The notes beneath the pieces are model-generated. The model made no database searches. It was not told the origin of the DNA and worked only from the letters and a program-made list of their open reading frames with translations. A stretch of 64,000 bases of DNA from contig NZ_JACCHP010000023.1 in the NCBI RefSeq assembly GCF_016031625.1, positions 34,631 through 98,630 of the forward strand. Reading direction: 5' to 3'. Positions within the stretch are counted from its first letter, which is position 1. The number at the start of each line of letters is the position of its first letter. Both the position numbers and the translations under genes were made by a program. Source of the DNA: Bradyrhizobium agreste. GTDB taxonomy: Bacteria > Pseudomonadota > Alphaproteobacteria > Rhizobiales > Xanthobacteraceae. Of this stretch, positions 26,229 through 35,455 are shown piece by piece.

Positions 26229-27149
26229 CTAACTCAACTTGATGTCCCACACGCCGTCCTTGCGGCAGGCGGCGACCTCCTCGCGCAAAAGCGCGGTGAT
26301 GGCGAGCGAGGCCGTCGAGGCCGGGCGGTCGATTGGAGAGGCAAAGATGAGCTCGCGCGTCATTGGCTTGGATACCGGTGCGGTTTCCAGCCGCCCGTCC
26401 GCGACCTCGCCGTGGACAGAGGACGGCGGCAGCAGCGCGAAGCCGAGGCCCTCCTCGACCAGGCTCGTCAGCACGCGGAAGGAATCCGCTTCCAGCTGGA
26501 CGTCGAGCTTGATCTTGCGCTGGGCCGCGGCGTGCTCGATCAGCGCGCGGAGACCGTGGGAATGAGAGGGCAGCACCAGCCGCTGCCGCAGCAGCCAGCC
26601 GATGTCGACGCTCTTCTTGCGCGCCAGGCCGCAGCCGCGCGGACCGACCGCGACGATGTTGTCGCGCCCCAGGCTCTGCACGTTGAGATGCAGGTCGGCC
26701 GACCGGCCGTAGAGGATGGCGAGATCCATCTCGCCGCGATGCAGCCATTCGACCAGATGGCCGCTGTAGCTCTCGACGATGCGCAGCGAGATGCCGGGAA
26801 ATCGTTCGACGCAGCGCCGTGCAAAGCGCGCCGACAGCACGCAGCTCACGGTCGGAACCAGGCCAAGCACCACCTGGCCGGACGGCGGCCCCTTGGCCGA
26901 CTGGATGTCGTCGCGGATCTGGTCGATCTGCCGCACGATGCCGGAGGTGCGCGCGAGCAGCAGGCGGCCGGCCTCGGTCAGCACCATGCCGCGGCCGTTG
27001 CGCGTGAAGAGTTCAGTGCGCAGCTCGTGTTCCAGCAGCTTGATCTGCCGGGAGAGCGCCGGCTGCGCCACGCGCAGGGTGTCGGAGGCCTTGGACAGGC
27101 TGCCGAGCTCCGCCACGCAACTGAAGGTCCTGAGCTGCCGGAAATCCAT
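26229..27149 (-). CDS. LysR-family transcriptional regulator
   Basis: A 306-residue regulator starting MDFRQLRTFSCVAELGSLSK; an in-frame upstream start is rejected as it lies beyond this standard LysR opening. The winged helix-turn-helix is at residues 1-60 (RVAQPALSRQIKLLEHELRTELF), and the effector domain follows from about 90. The NAC/CbbR-like features do not identify the ligand. It is divergent from the acyl-CoA dehydrogenase operon, so by the usual LysR rule it probably controls it, using sites in the 125-bp gap. Confidence 0.9.
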   Translation of the reverse strand: MDFRQLRTFSCVAELGSLSKASDTLRVAQPALSRQIKLLEHELRTELFTRNGRGMVLTEAGRLLLARTSGIVRQIDQIRDDIQSAKGPPSGQVVLGLVPTVSCVLSARFARRCVERFPGISLRIVESYSGHLVEWLHRGEMDLAILYGRSADLHLNVQSLGRDNIVAVGPRGCGLARKKSVDIGWLLRQRLVLPSHSHGLRALIEHAAAQRKIKLDVQLEADSFRVLTSLVEEGLGFALLPPSSVHGEVADGRLETAPVSKPMTRELIFASPIDRPASTASLAITALLREEVAACRKDGVWDIKLS

Positions 27150-27204
27150 GCTTGCCAATCCTGGAAGGCTACTCCATACGCTATAACAAATGAGCATAGG
27201 GGGC

Positions 27205-27226
27205 GGGCATTGTTTTCACAACGCCC
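27205..27226. promoter_or_regulatory. Candidate operator (GGGCATTGT-tttc-ACAACGCCC)
   Basis: A 22-bp inverted repeat with nine-base arms and one mismatch lies in the gap between the LysR gene and the acyl-CoA dehydrogenase gene, 49 bases before the latter start. It is a plausible LysR binding site or a regulatory hairpin. Confidence 0.45.
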
Positions 27227-27274
27227 GTGGGTTGGCCGGCGTTATCTTAACTGCCGCTGAGAATTGGAAACGCC

Positions 27275-28444
27275 ATGAGCCAAGAACACCACACTGAAGA
27301 TTACGCCGACATCCGCGAGGCCGTTGCCAAGCTCTGCGCGCAGTTCCCCGGCGAATATTGGCGCAAGCTCGATCGCGAGATGGCCTATCCCAAGGCGTTC
27401 GTCGATGCGTTGACGCAGGCCGGCTATCTCTCGGTGCTGATTCCGGAAGAATATGGCGGCGCGGGCCTGAAGCTGTCGGCGGCCGCCGCGATCCTGGAAG
27501 AGATCCAGCGCGCGGGCTGCAACGGCGGCGGCTGCCATGCCCAGATGTACACGATGGGCACGGTGCTGCGGCACGGCAATGCCGAGCAGAAGGCGAAATA
27601 CCTGCCGAAGATCGCGAGCGGCGAGTTGCGCCTGCAGGCGTTCGGGGTCACCGAGCCGACCAGCGGCACCGATACCTCCTCGCTGAAGACGTTCGCGCGC
27701 AAGGACGGCAACGACGGCTACGTCGTCAACGGCCAGAAGATCTGGACCAGCCGCGCCGAGCATTCCGATCTGATGGTGCTGTTGGCGCGCACCACGCCGA
27801 AGGACCAGGTCAAGAAGCGCACCGATGGCCTGTCGGTTTTCATCGTCGACATGCGCGAGGCCAGGAACAACGGCCTCGAGATCCGCCCGATCCGCACCAT
27901 GATGAACCACGCCACCACCGAAGTGTTCTTCACCGACATGAGGGTGCCGGCGGAGAATCTGATCGGCGAGGAGGGCAAGGGTTTTCGCTACATCCTCTCC
28001 GGCATGAATGCCGAGCGTATCCTGATCGCGGCCGAATGCGTCGGCGACGCCAAATGGTTCATCGCCAAGGCGACGAATTACGCCAAGGAGCGCGCCGTGT
28101 TCGGCCGGCCGATCGGCCAGAATCAAGGCATCCAGTTTCCGATCGCCAAGGCCTACGCCTCGATGCGCGCGGCCGAGCTGATGGTGAAGGAAGCGACGCG
28201 CAAATACGAGGCCGGGCTCGATTGCGGCGCGGAGGCCAACATGGCCAAGATGCTGGCGGCGGACGCGTCGTGGGAGGCGGCGAATGCCTGCATCCAGACC
28301 CATGGCGGGTTCGGCTTTGCCGAGGAATACGACGTCGAGCGCAAATTCCGCGAGACGCGGCTCTATCAGGTGGCGCCGATCTCGACCAATCTCGTGCTGT
28401 CCTTCGTCGCCGAGCACGTGCTCGGCATGCCGCGCTCGTACTGA
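27275..28444 (+). CDS. Acyl-CoA dehydrogenase
   Basis: A 389-residue FAD enzyme with the three-domain ACAD fold: RLQAFGVTEPTSGTDTSSL (FAD/substrate loop near residues 120-140), NGQKIWTSRAEHSD, and a C-terminal helical domain with IQTHGGFGFAEEYDVERKFRE. The catalytic Glu of the medium-chain type, in the YEGT position, is replaced by a Pro (YQVAPIS, near residue 368). Glu247 in SGMNAERILIAAE occupies the base position used by isovaleryl- and long-chain-type enzymes. It should oxidise an acyl-CoA, probably branched or functionalised. It starts an operon with a CoA-transferase and a MaoC-like hydratase. Confidence 0.9.
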   Translation: MSQEHHTEDYADIREAVAKLCAQFPGEYWRKLDREMAYPKAFVDALTQAGYLSVLIPEEYGGAGLKLSAAAAILEEIQRAGCNGGGCHAQMYTMGTVLRHGNAEQKAKYLPKIASGELRLQAFGVTEPTSGTDTSSLKTFARKDGNDGYVVNGQKIWTSRAEHSDLMVLLARTTPKDQVKKRTDGLSVFIVDMREARNNGLEIRPIRTMMNHATTEVFFTDMRVPAENLIGEEGKGFRYILSGMNAERILIAAECVGDAKWFIAKATNYAKERAVFGRPIGQNQGIQFPIAKAYASMRAAELMVKEATRKYEAGLDCGAEANMAKMLAADASWEAANACIQTHGGFGFAEEYDVERKFRETRLYQVAPISTNLVLSFVAEHVLGMPRSY

Positions 28445-28453
28445 GGTCGCGCC

Positions 28454-29551
28454 ATGGGAGCACTTGACGGGATCAGGGTGATTGCTGTCGAGCAGGCGGT
28501 GGCGGCGCCGTTCTGCTCCTCGCGCCTGGCGGATGCCGGCGCCGAGGTGATCAAGATCGAGCGGCCCGAGGGAGATTTCGCCCGCGGCTATGACGCGGCG
28601 GCCAAGGGCCAGAGCAGCTATTTCGTCTGGCTCAACCGCGGCAAGCAATCGGTCGTGGTCGATCTCACGACGAAGGAAGGCCGCGCCGAGCTGGAGAAGC
28701 TGATCGCGAGCGCCGACGTGCTGATCCAGAACCTCAAGCCGGGCTCGATGGACAAGCTCGGCTTCTCGCGCGAGCGGCTCTTGAAGGACTATCCCAAGCT
28801 GATTTCCTGTACGATCACCGGCTATGGCGACGAGGGTCCTTACGCGCACCGCAAGGCCTATGATCTGCTGATCCAGGCCGAGAGCGGGCTCGCCTCGATC
28901 ACCGGCAATCCCGACGGCGCCTCGCGCGTCGGGATGTCGATCGTGGATGTGGCGACCGGCGCCACCGCGCATGCGGCGATCCTGGAAGCGCTGATCGCGC
29001 GCGGGCGCACCGGCAAGGGCGCCGACATCCGCATCTCCATGTTCGACGTGATGGCGGACTGGTGCACCGTGCCGCTGCTCAATGCCGAAGCCGGCAATCC
29101 GCCCAAGCGCATGGGCCTGCGGCATCCGTCGATCGCTCCCTATGGCGTGTTCACCTCCAGGGACGGCAAGGACATCCTGATCTCGATCCAGAGCGAACGC
29201 GAGTGGAAGACGCTGTGCGCGAAGGTGCTGGATCAGCCGGACCTGCCGGCCGATCCCCGCGTCGCCAACATGGTCGAGCGCGTGCGCAACCGCGACTTCA
29301 CCGACACGACGGTGGCCGACATCTTCGGCAAGATGACGCGCGACGAGCTCTTGAAGCGGCTGTCGGACGCCGACATCGCCTTTGCCGAGATCAATACCAT
29401 GGCCGATCTCGCCAGCCATCCGCATCTGCGCCGCATCGAGGTCGACACGCCGAACGGCCGCGTCAGCTATCCCGCGCCGGCGCCGATAATCGTCGGCGAG
29501 ACGCGCTCTTACGGCGCCGTGCCCGCGATCGGCGAAAATCCCAAGAAGTAA
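28454..29551 (+). CDS. Family III CoA-transferase (CaiB type)
   Basis: A 365-residue enzyme starting MGALDGIRVIAVEQAVAAPF, 9 bases after the acyl-CoA dehydrogenase. Family blocks include LADAGAEVIKIERPEGDFAR, LNRGKQSVVVDL, and KAYDLLIQAESGLASITG, whose Asp is the catalytic residue that forms the aspartyl-CoA anhydride. Together with the neighbours it would activate a carboxylic acid as a CoA thioester before dehydrogenation and hydration. The substrate is unknown. Confidence 0.9.
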   Translation: MGALDGIRVIAVEQAVAAPFCSSRLADAGAEVIKIERPEGDFARGYDAAAKGQSSYFVWLNRGKQSVVVDLTTKEGRAELEKLIASADVLIQNLKPGSMDKLGFSRERLLKDYPKLISCTITGYGDEGPYAHRKAYDLLIQAESGLASITGNPDGASRVGMSIVDVATGATAHAAILEALIARGRTGKGADIRISMFDVMADWCTVPLLNAEAGNPPKRMGLRHPSIAPYGVFTSRDGKDILISIQSEREWKTLCAKVLDQPDLPADPRVANMVERVRNRDFTDTTVADIFGKMTRDELLKRLSDADIAFAEINTMADLASHPHLRRIEVDTPNGRVSYPAPAPIIVGETRSYGAVPAIGENPKK

Positions 29552-29566
29552 CAAGAGCGAGGCGTC

Positions 29567-30418
29567 ATGACCGAGAAGCTCGACATCGATCATTTGCGGC
29601 AATGGATCGGCCGCAGCCAGGAGGCCACCGACATCGTCACCGCGCAGCTCGTCAAGGGTCTGCGCGCGACGCTGTTCCAGGAGGTCGGCGAGCCCAAGGC
29701 GGGCGACGCTGCACCGTTCACGGCGCACTGGTGCCTGGCGCAGCCGGTGTTTCCGATGTCGATGTTGGGGCCCGACGGGCATCCGACCCGCGGCGGTTTC
29801 CTGCCGCCGGTGCCGCTGCCGCGCCGGATGTGGGCCGGCGGCGAGATCGAGTTCCTGCAGCCGCTCTGCGTCGGCGATGAATCGACGCGAACATCGCGCA
29901 TCGCAGATGTGCAGGTGAAGACAGGCTCGACCGGTACGCTGTGCTTCGTCTCGGTCGAGCACAGCATCTCCTCGCCGAGGGGCATCGCGATCCGCGAGCG
30001 GCAGGACATCGTCTATCGCGAGATGACCGGCAGCGCGCCGGCTGGCGGCAAGGCGCCGCCTCCGCCGCCGAAGGCGCAGCATCGCGAAACGCACGTGTCC
30101 GATCCCGTGCTGCTGTTCCGCTATTCCGCACTGACCTTCAACGGCCACCGCATCCATTACGACCGCGATTACGTCACCAAGGTCGAGGGCTATCCGGGCC
30201 TGATCTTCCACGGCCCGCTGCAGGCGGCGCTGATCGTCGAGATGGCGGCCAAGCTTCGTGGCGGCAAGGCGCCGAAGAAGTTTTCGTATCGCGGCGTGCA
30301 GCCGCTGTTCGAGGGCACGGAGTTCTCGGTCAACGCCAACGAGACCGAGACGGGGATGGAGCTGTGGACCGCGAACGCGGAGGGACAGCCGACGATGAAG
30401 GGCACGGCGGTGTGGTAG
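29567..30418 (+). CDS. MaoC-like/FAS1-type hydratase (mesaconyl-CoA hydratase family)
   Basis: A 283-residue double-hotdog protein of the HTD2/mesaconyl-CoA hydratase group. The N-terminal half has PTRGGFLPPVPLPRRMWAGG and GDESTRTSRIADVQVKTG; the C-terminal half holds the hydratase site RIHYDRDYVTKVEGYPGLIF followed by HGPLQAAL, with the expected Asp and His. It starts 15 bases after the CoA-transferase. In known cases this family hydrates mesaconyl-CoA or related unsaturated acyl-CoAs, so with the dehydrogenase and transferase it suggests degradation of a short branched or dicarboxylic acid. This pathway is an inference. Confidence 0.82.
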   Translation: MTEKLDIDHLRQWIGRSQEATDIVTAQLVKGLRATLFQEVGEPKAGDAAPFTAHWCLAQPVFPMSMLGPDGHPTRGGFLPPVPLPRRMWAGGEIEFLQPLCVGDESTRTSRIADVQVKTGSTGTLCFVSVEHSISSPRGIAIRERQDIVYREMTGSAPAGGKAPPPPPKAQHRETHVSDPVLLFRYSALTFNGHRIHYDRDYVTKVEGYPGLIFHGPLQAALIVEMAAKLRGGKAPKKFSYRGVQPLFEGTEFSVNANETETGMELWTANAEGQPTMKGTAVW

Positions 30419-30503
30419 CTCCGTCATTGCGGGGCGCCTCGAAGAGGCGAACCCGGAATCTCGAGATTCCGGGTTCGATGCTTCGCATCGCCCCGGAATG
30501 ACG
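30419..30503. repeat. Palindromic repeat (CTCCGTCATTGCGGGG type)
   Basis: The ends CTCCGTCATTGCGGGGCG and CGCCCCGGAATGACG are inverted, with inner hairpins AACCCGGAATCTCGAGATTC and GATGCTTCGCATC. A relative lies at 33626-33730. It falls between the hydratase and the ThDP-enzyme gene. Confidence 0.8.
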
Positions 30504-30534
30504 CCTCAATAACAAGCACGCAGGGACGGAAACC

Positions 30535-32145
<1,611 letters not shown>

Positions 32146-32169
<24 letters not shown>

Positions 32170-32289
32170 GTTGCATGTAGCCCGGATGGAGCGGAGCGCA
32201 ATCCGGGAATAGTGCCACAAGCCAAGTCGGCCCCGGATTACGCTTCGCTCCATCCGGGCTACGAACTGCTATACGGGCAGAAGCATTGA
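32146..32289. repeat. 24-bp direct duplication flanking a palindromic element
   Basis: The end of the preceding gene (32146-32169, CTGCTGTACGGGCAGAAGCA plus TTGA) is repeated at 32266-32289 with one mismatch, exactly 120 bases away. Between them, 32178-32262 is an inverted element with ends TAGCCCGGATGGAGCGGAGC and GCTTCGCTCCATCCGGGCTA. The second copy is not translated. Confidence 0.85.
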
Positions 32290-32291
32290 CA

Positions 32292-33068
32292 TCACGACGC
32301 CAGAAATCCCCCGTCGGCCGCCAGCACGTGCCCGACGACATAGGATGAGGCATCCGACGACAGCCACACCACGGCCTCGGCGACCTCCTCCGGGCTGCCC
32401 ATCCGCCGCAACGGCAGGCCTGCGCTGACCGTCGCCACGTCGCCGACGCCGGCGCGCAGCATCATGTCGGTGACGACGCGGCCGGGGGCGATGGCATTGA
32501 TGCGGATGCCGCGCGGCGCGTTCTCCATCGCCGCCGAGCGTGTCAGCGAGATTGCGGCAGCCTTGGAGGCCGAGTAGAGCGAGAAGCCGGGATTGGGATT
32601 GCGCACGCCGCTGACCGAGGCGTTGACGACGATGCTGCCGCGCCCCTGCGCCAGCATGACAGGCAATTGATGGCGCAGGCAGAGGAACAGCGCGCGGACA
32701 TTGGTGTCGAACACGCTGTCGTAGATCTCCGTGCCCTGCTGTTCCAGCGGCGCGCGGCGCTCCTGGAAGCCGGCATTGTTGAAGGCAACGTCGAGCCGGC
32801 CGCAGCGCGCGACGGCTGTGGCGACGAGGCGCGCGACCTCGTCTTCCTCAGTGATGTCGGTCCTGAGCGCGATCGCCTCCGTGCCGAGCTCGCGGCACGC
32901 GGCAGCGGTGGCCTCGATCTCGGCCTCGCGCCGGCCGGCGACGACGACCGCGTCCGCCCCTTCGGCAGCCATCCGCAGCGCCGTCGCGCGGCCAATGCCG
33001 CTGCCGCCGCCCGTGACCAGGCAGACCTTGCCGCTCATCCGCACTCCGGTTGGCAAGGCTCCGCTCAT
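32292..33068 (-). CDS. Short-chain dehydrogenase/reductase
   Basis: A 258-residue SDR. Cofactor motif TGGGSGIG is near residue 18, FNNAG follows, and the catalytic triad Ser-Tyr-Lys is in NASVSG and YSASKAAA. The C-terminus DASSYVVGHVLAADGGF is typical. I start at MSGALPTGVRMSGK because GGAG lies 7 bases upstream; MSGKVCLVTGG, ten codons in, also has such a site. It is divergent from a MarR regulator with a shared palindromic operator. Substrate unknown. Confidence 0.88.
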   Translation of the reverse strand: MSGALPTGVRMSGKVCLVTGGGSGIGRATALRMAAEGADAVVVAGRREAEIEATAAACRELGTEAIALRTDITEEDEVARLVATAVARCGRLDVAFNNAGFQERRAPLEQQGTEIYDSVFDTNVRALFLCLRHQLPVMLAQGRGSIVVNASVSGVRNPNPGFSLYSASKAAAISLTRSAAMENAPRGIRINAIAPGRVVTDMMLRAGVGDVATVSAGLPLRRMGSPEEVAEAVVWLSSDASSYVVGHVLAADGGFLAS

Positions 33069-33107
33069 GGTCCACTCCAAAACGCTTGCGCGCGCCGTTG
33101 CGCCGAT

Positions 33108-33128
33108 ATAGTTGTATGATACAACTAT
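33108..33128. promoter_or_regulatory. Perfect 21-bp palindrome, probable MarR operator
   Basis: ATAGTTGTAT-G-ATACAACTAT is a perfect 10-1-10 palindrome. Its right end is 15 bases before the MarR start and its left end 39 bases before the SDR start. The size, symmetry and position fit autorepression and control of the SDR. Confidence 0.85.
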
Positions 33129-33143
33129 GTGGGCGGAGTCAAG

Positions 33144-33605
33144 ATGGCCGAGCTTTCGCTGATCGACGACATCCGCGCCGCCTCGCGCCTGATGGTACGC
33201 GAGCTCGGCTTCATGGACGCGACGGTGGCGGCCTCGGGCTATCCGCCGTCGGCAGTCCACACCATCCTGGAGATCGGCATCCGCGGCCCGATGACGTCGG
33301 GCGAGCTCGGCGCTTTCCTGCGGCTGGAGAAATCCAGCGTCAGCCGTCTGGTGCGCAAGCTGATCGATTGCGGCGAGCTCAGGGAGACGCCGGACGAGGC
33401 GGATGCGCGCAGCAAGCTGTTGTCGCTGACGGCGAAGGGGCAGCGCACGCTTCAGGCCCTCCATGCGTTCGGCCGGCAGCAGGTGCGCGGCGCGCTGGCG
33501 ACGCTGACGGAAGCCGAGCAGCGCACGGTGCGCGAGGGCATGATGCTCTATGCGCAGGCGCTACGAGCGAGCCGGGTGGGGGAGGAGGCGGAAGCGGCGG
33601 TGTGA
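33144..33605 (+). CDS. MarR-family transcriptional regulator
   Basis: A 153-residue regulator starting MAELSLIDDIRAASRLMVRE, with GCGGAG 6 bases upstream; an upstream in-frame GTG is rejected. The winged helix-turn-helix covers about residues 45-105: TSGELGAFLRLEKSSVSRLV is the recognition region and ETPDEADARSKLLSLTAKG the wing. It is divergent from the SDR gene, and a perfect palindrome lies between. The predicted role is a dimeric repressor of itself and of the SDR, released by a small ligand, probably a phenolic or aromatic compound as for many MarR proteins. Confidence 0.9.
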   Translation: MAELSLIDDIRAASRLMVRELGFMDATVAASGYPPSAVHTILEIGIRGPMTSGELGAFLRLEKSSVSRLVRKLIDCGELRETPDEADARSKLLSLTAKGQRTLQALHAFGRQQVRGALATLTEAEQRTVREGMMLYAQALRASRVGEEAEAAV

Positions 33606-33625
33606 TGCAATGTAGCCCGAATCTA

Positions 33626-33730
33626 CTCCGTCATTCCGGGGCGGTCCGCAGGACCGAACTAAGGTGCGCAATTGCGCACCTGACAATCTCGAGATCCCGG
33701 GTTCGATGCTGCGCATCGCCGCGGGATGAC
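33626..33730. repeat. Palindromic repeat (CTCCGTCATTCCGGGG type)
   Basis: The element shares its ends and inner CAATCTCGAGATCCCGGGTTC block with the copy at 30419-30503, and has an extra hairpin GGTGCGCAATTGCGCACC. It separates convergent genes. Confidence 0.8.
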
Positions 33731-33737
33731 CTAACGG

Positions 33738-34532
33738 TCACTTCCCGAACTCTTCCCGCATCTTCGCCTGGATCTTGGCCATGCCGCCGATCCAGCGGTC
33801 GTAATTCTCGGTCTTCTTGCGCATGTAGCCGAGCACTTGCGGGTGCGGCAGGATCAGGAACGTCTCCTGCTCGAGACCGGCGAGCACGTCTTGCGCCACC
33901 TGCTCGGGCGTCAGGTCGCCGTCGGCGGATTGTGGGCCCTTGGGGATCGCGCGCAGCATGTTGGTATCGACGCCCTGCGGGCAGAGGATCGAGACCCTGA
34001 TGTTGTGGGCCTTGTGCGAAATTGCGAGGCTCTCGGCAAAACCGACCGCAGCGTGCTTGGTCGTCGAATAGGCGGGGCTGCCGACCTGCGACAACAGGCC
34101 TGCGGCCGAGATGGTGTTGAGGAAATAGCCGCCGCCGCGCGCCCTCATGCGGGGGACGAGATGCCGCGCCGCGTAGACATGCGCCATGACGTGGATCGCC
34201 CAGCTGCGCTGCCACGGCTCGTCGGAAGCGCCACCAGCATTCTCCGACATCGGATCGAAGCCGCCGCCGATCCCGGCGTTGGAGCAGAACAGCGCGATCG
34301 GGCCGAATTGCCGCTCGGTCTCCTCGATGACGTGGACGATGTCCTTTTCCTGCGCGACGTCGCATTTGAACGCGGCCCCATCGACCATGGCCGCGACCGC
34401 TCTCGCATTGGCGGCATCCATGTCCGCGACCACGACCTTGGCCGCGCCTGCATTGTGGAAGGCCTCGCACAGCGCCTTGCCGATGCCGTTTGCGCCGCCC
34501 GTGACGACCACGACCTTGCCGGTCACCTGCAT
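33738..34532 (-). CDS. Short-chain dehydrogenase/reductase
   Basis: A 264-residue SDR starting MQVTGKVVVVTGGANGIGKA. Cofactor loop TGGANGIG is near residue 11, CSNAGIGG follows (variant of NNAG), and the active-site Tyr and Lys are in YSTTKHAAVGFAESLA. The C-terminal part is longer than in classical SDRs and contains RKKTENYDRWIGGM. It precedes the haemolysin III gene on the opposite-side neighbour list with a 40-base gap, so the two may share a transcript. Substrate unknown. Confidence 0.88.
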   Translation of the reverse strand: MQVTGKVVVVTGGANGIGKALCEAFHNAGAAKVVVADMDAANARAVAAMVDGAAFKCDVAQEKDIVHVIEETERQFGPIALFCSNAGIGGGFDPMSENAGGASDEPWQRSWAIHVMAHVYAARHLVPRMRARGGGYFLNTISAAGLLSQVGSPAYSTTKHAAVGFAESLAISHKAHNIRVSILCPQGVDTNMLRAIPKGPQSADGDLTPEQVAQDVLAGLEQETFLILPHPQVLGYMRKKTENYDRWIGGMAKIQAKMREEFGK

Positions 34533-34573
34533 GCGACGTCTCCTCTCGTCTTATACCGCTTCGCGGAAACTTC

Positions 34574-35269
34574 TCAGCTCAACACGAGGTCGAGCACCGC
34601 GGTATAATGGCATGCCGCGCCGGCCAAGACAAAGCCGTGCCAGATCGCATTCTGAAAGCGCAGCCGCCGCCAGGCGTGGAAGAGCACGCCAAGGCTGTAG
34701 AGCAGGCCGCCGGCAAGGATGAAGCCCAGTACCAGCGTGGGCAACGCCCTGACCACGGCATCGTACAGCATCATGCCGCTCCAGCCCATCGCGAGATAGA
34801 TGCCGACCGAGATGCGGTCGAACCGGCCGGGATAGAGCAGCTTCAGCACGATGCCGAGGATGGCCACGCACCAGACGCCGGCCAGCAGCACCAGCGCGAA
34901 CACGCTGTCCTTCAGCTTCAGGATGAACGGCGTATAGGTCGCCGCGATCAGGAGATAGATCGCGGAATGGTCGAAGCGGCGCAGCAGCCATTTGGCCGGC
35001 GAGACCGGCCAGAGATTATAGGTCGCCGACAGCACCAGCATCGAGAGCAGGCCGGCGACATAGACTGAGACGCCGACGATGTCGGTGGCGTCGGCATAAA
35101 CCGCCGTCAGCACCACCAGCACCGTCGCGGCAACGATGCCCGCAAGCAGGCCGATCCCATGGACGATGCCGTCGGCGATCAGCTCGGCGCGATCGTAGTC
35201 CCAGCCGATCGCGTCGGCTGCGGCGTGGACGGAAGAGGATGCAAGCTGCTTCAACTGGAAGACGGTCAT
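34574..35269 (-). CDS. Haemolysin III / PAQR-family membrane protein
   Basis: A 231-residue protein with about seven membrane helices. Conserved features are WDYDRAELIADGIVHGIGLLAG at the start, FDHSAIYLLIAATYTPF, and LFHAWRRLRFQNAIWHGFVL followed by ACHY, which supply the metal-binding His residues of the family. Members of the HlyIII/YqfA family resemble animal adiponectin receptors and are thought to be metal-dependent membrane hydrolases; cytolytic activity is doubtful. It ends about 40 bases before the SDR gene on the same strand. Confidence 0.88.
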   Translation of the reverse strand: MTVFQLKQLASSSVHAAADAIGWDYDRAELIADGIVHGIGLLAGIVAATVLVVLTAVYADATDIVGVSVYVAGLLSMLVLSATYNLWPVSPAKWLLRRFDHSAIYLLIAATYTPFILKLKDSVFALVLLAGVWCVAILGIVLKLLYPGRFDRISVGIYLAMGWSGMMLYDAVVRALPTLVLGFILAGGLLYSLGVLFHAWRRLRFQNAIWHGFVLAGAACHYTAVLDLVLS

Positions 35270-35455
35270 GGCATTCCGGAAAAGGCTCGAGGCAATGCCC
35301 TCTGGATGGGTGTTACGGGACCGGCGCGTCGTTCAAACGGCTGATTTGCCGACAAAGGCGGTGGAAGTATGAAAGCTTGAATTTCCTCAGGCAATTGCCA
35401 CTTTTGTGACTAATCCGATTTGCGTATTCCTCGCCCGAGATCTCCTCACGTTCAT

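Noticed and set aside
27242..30427. An open frame of over 1000 codons on the minus strand opposite the acyl-CoA operon
   Set aside because: It covers three convincing genes in antisense and has the same His/Arg/Asp-rich composition as other shadows.
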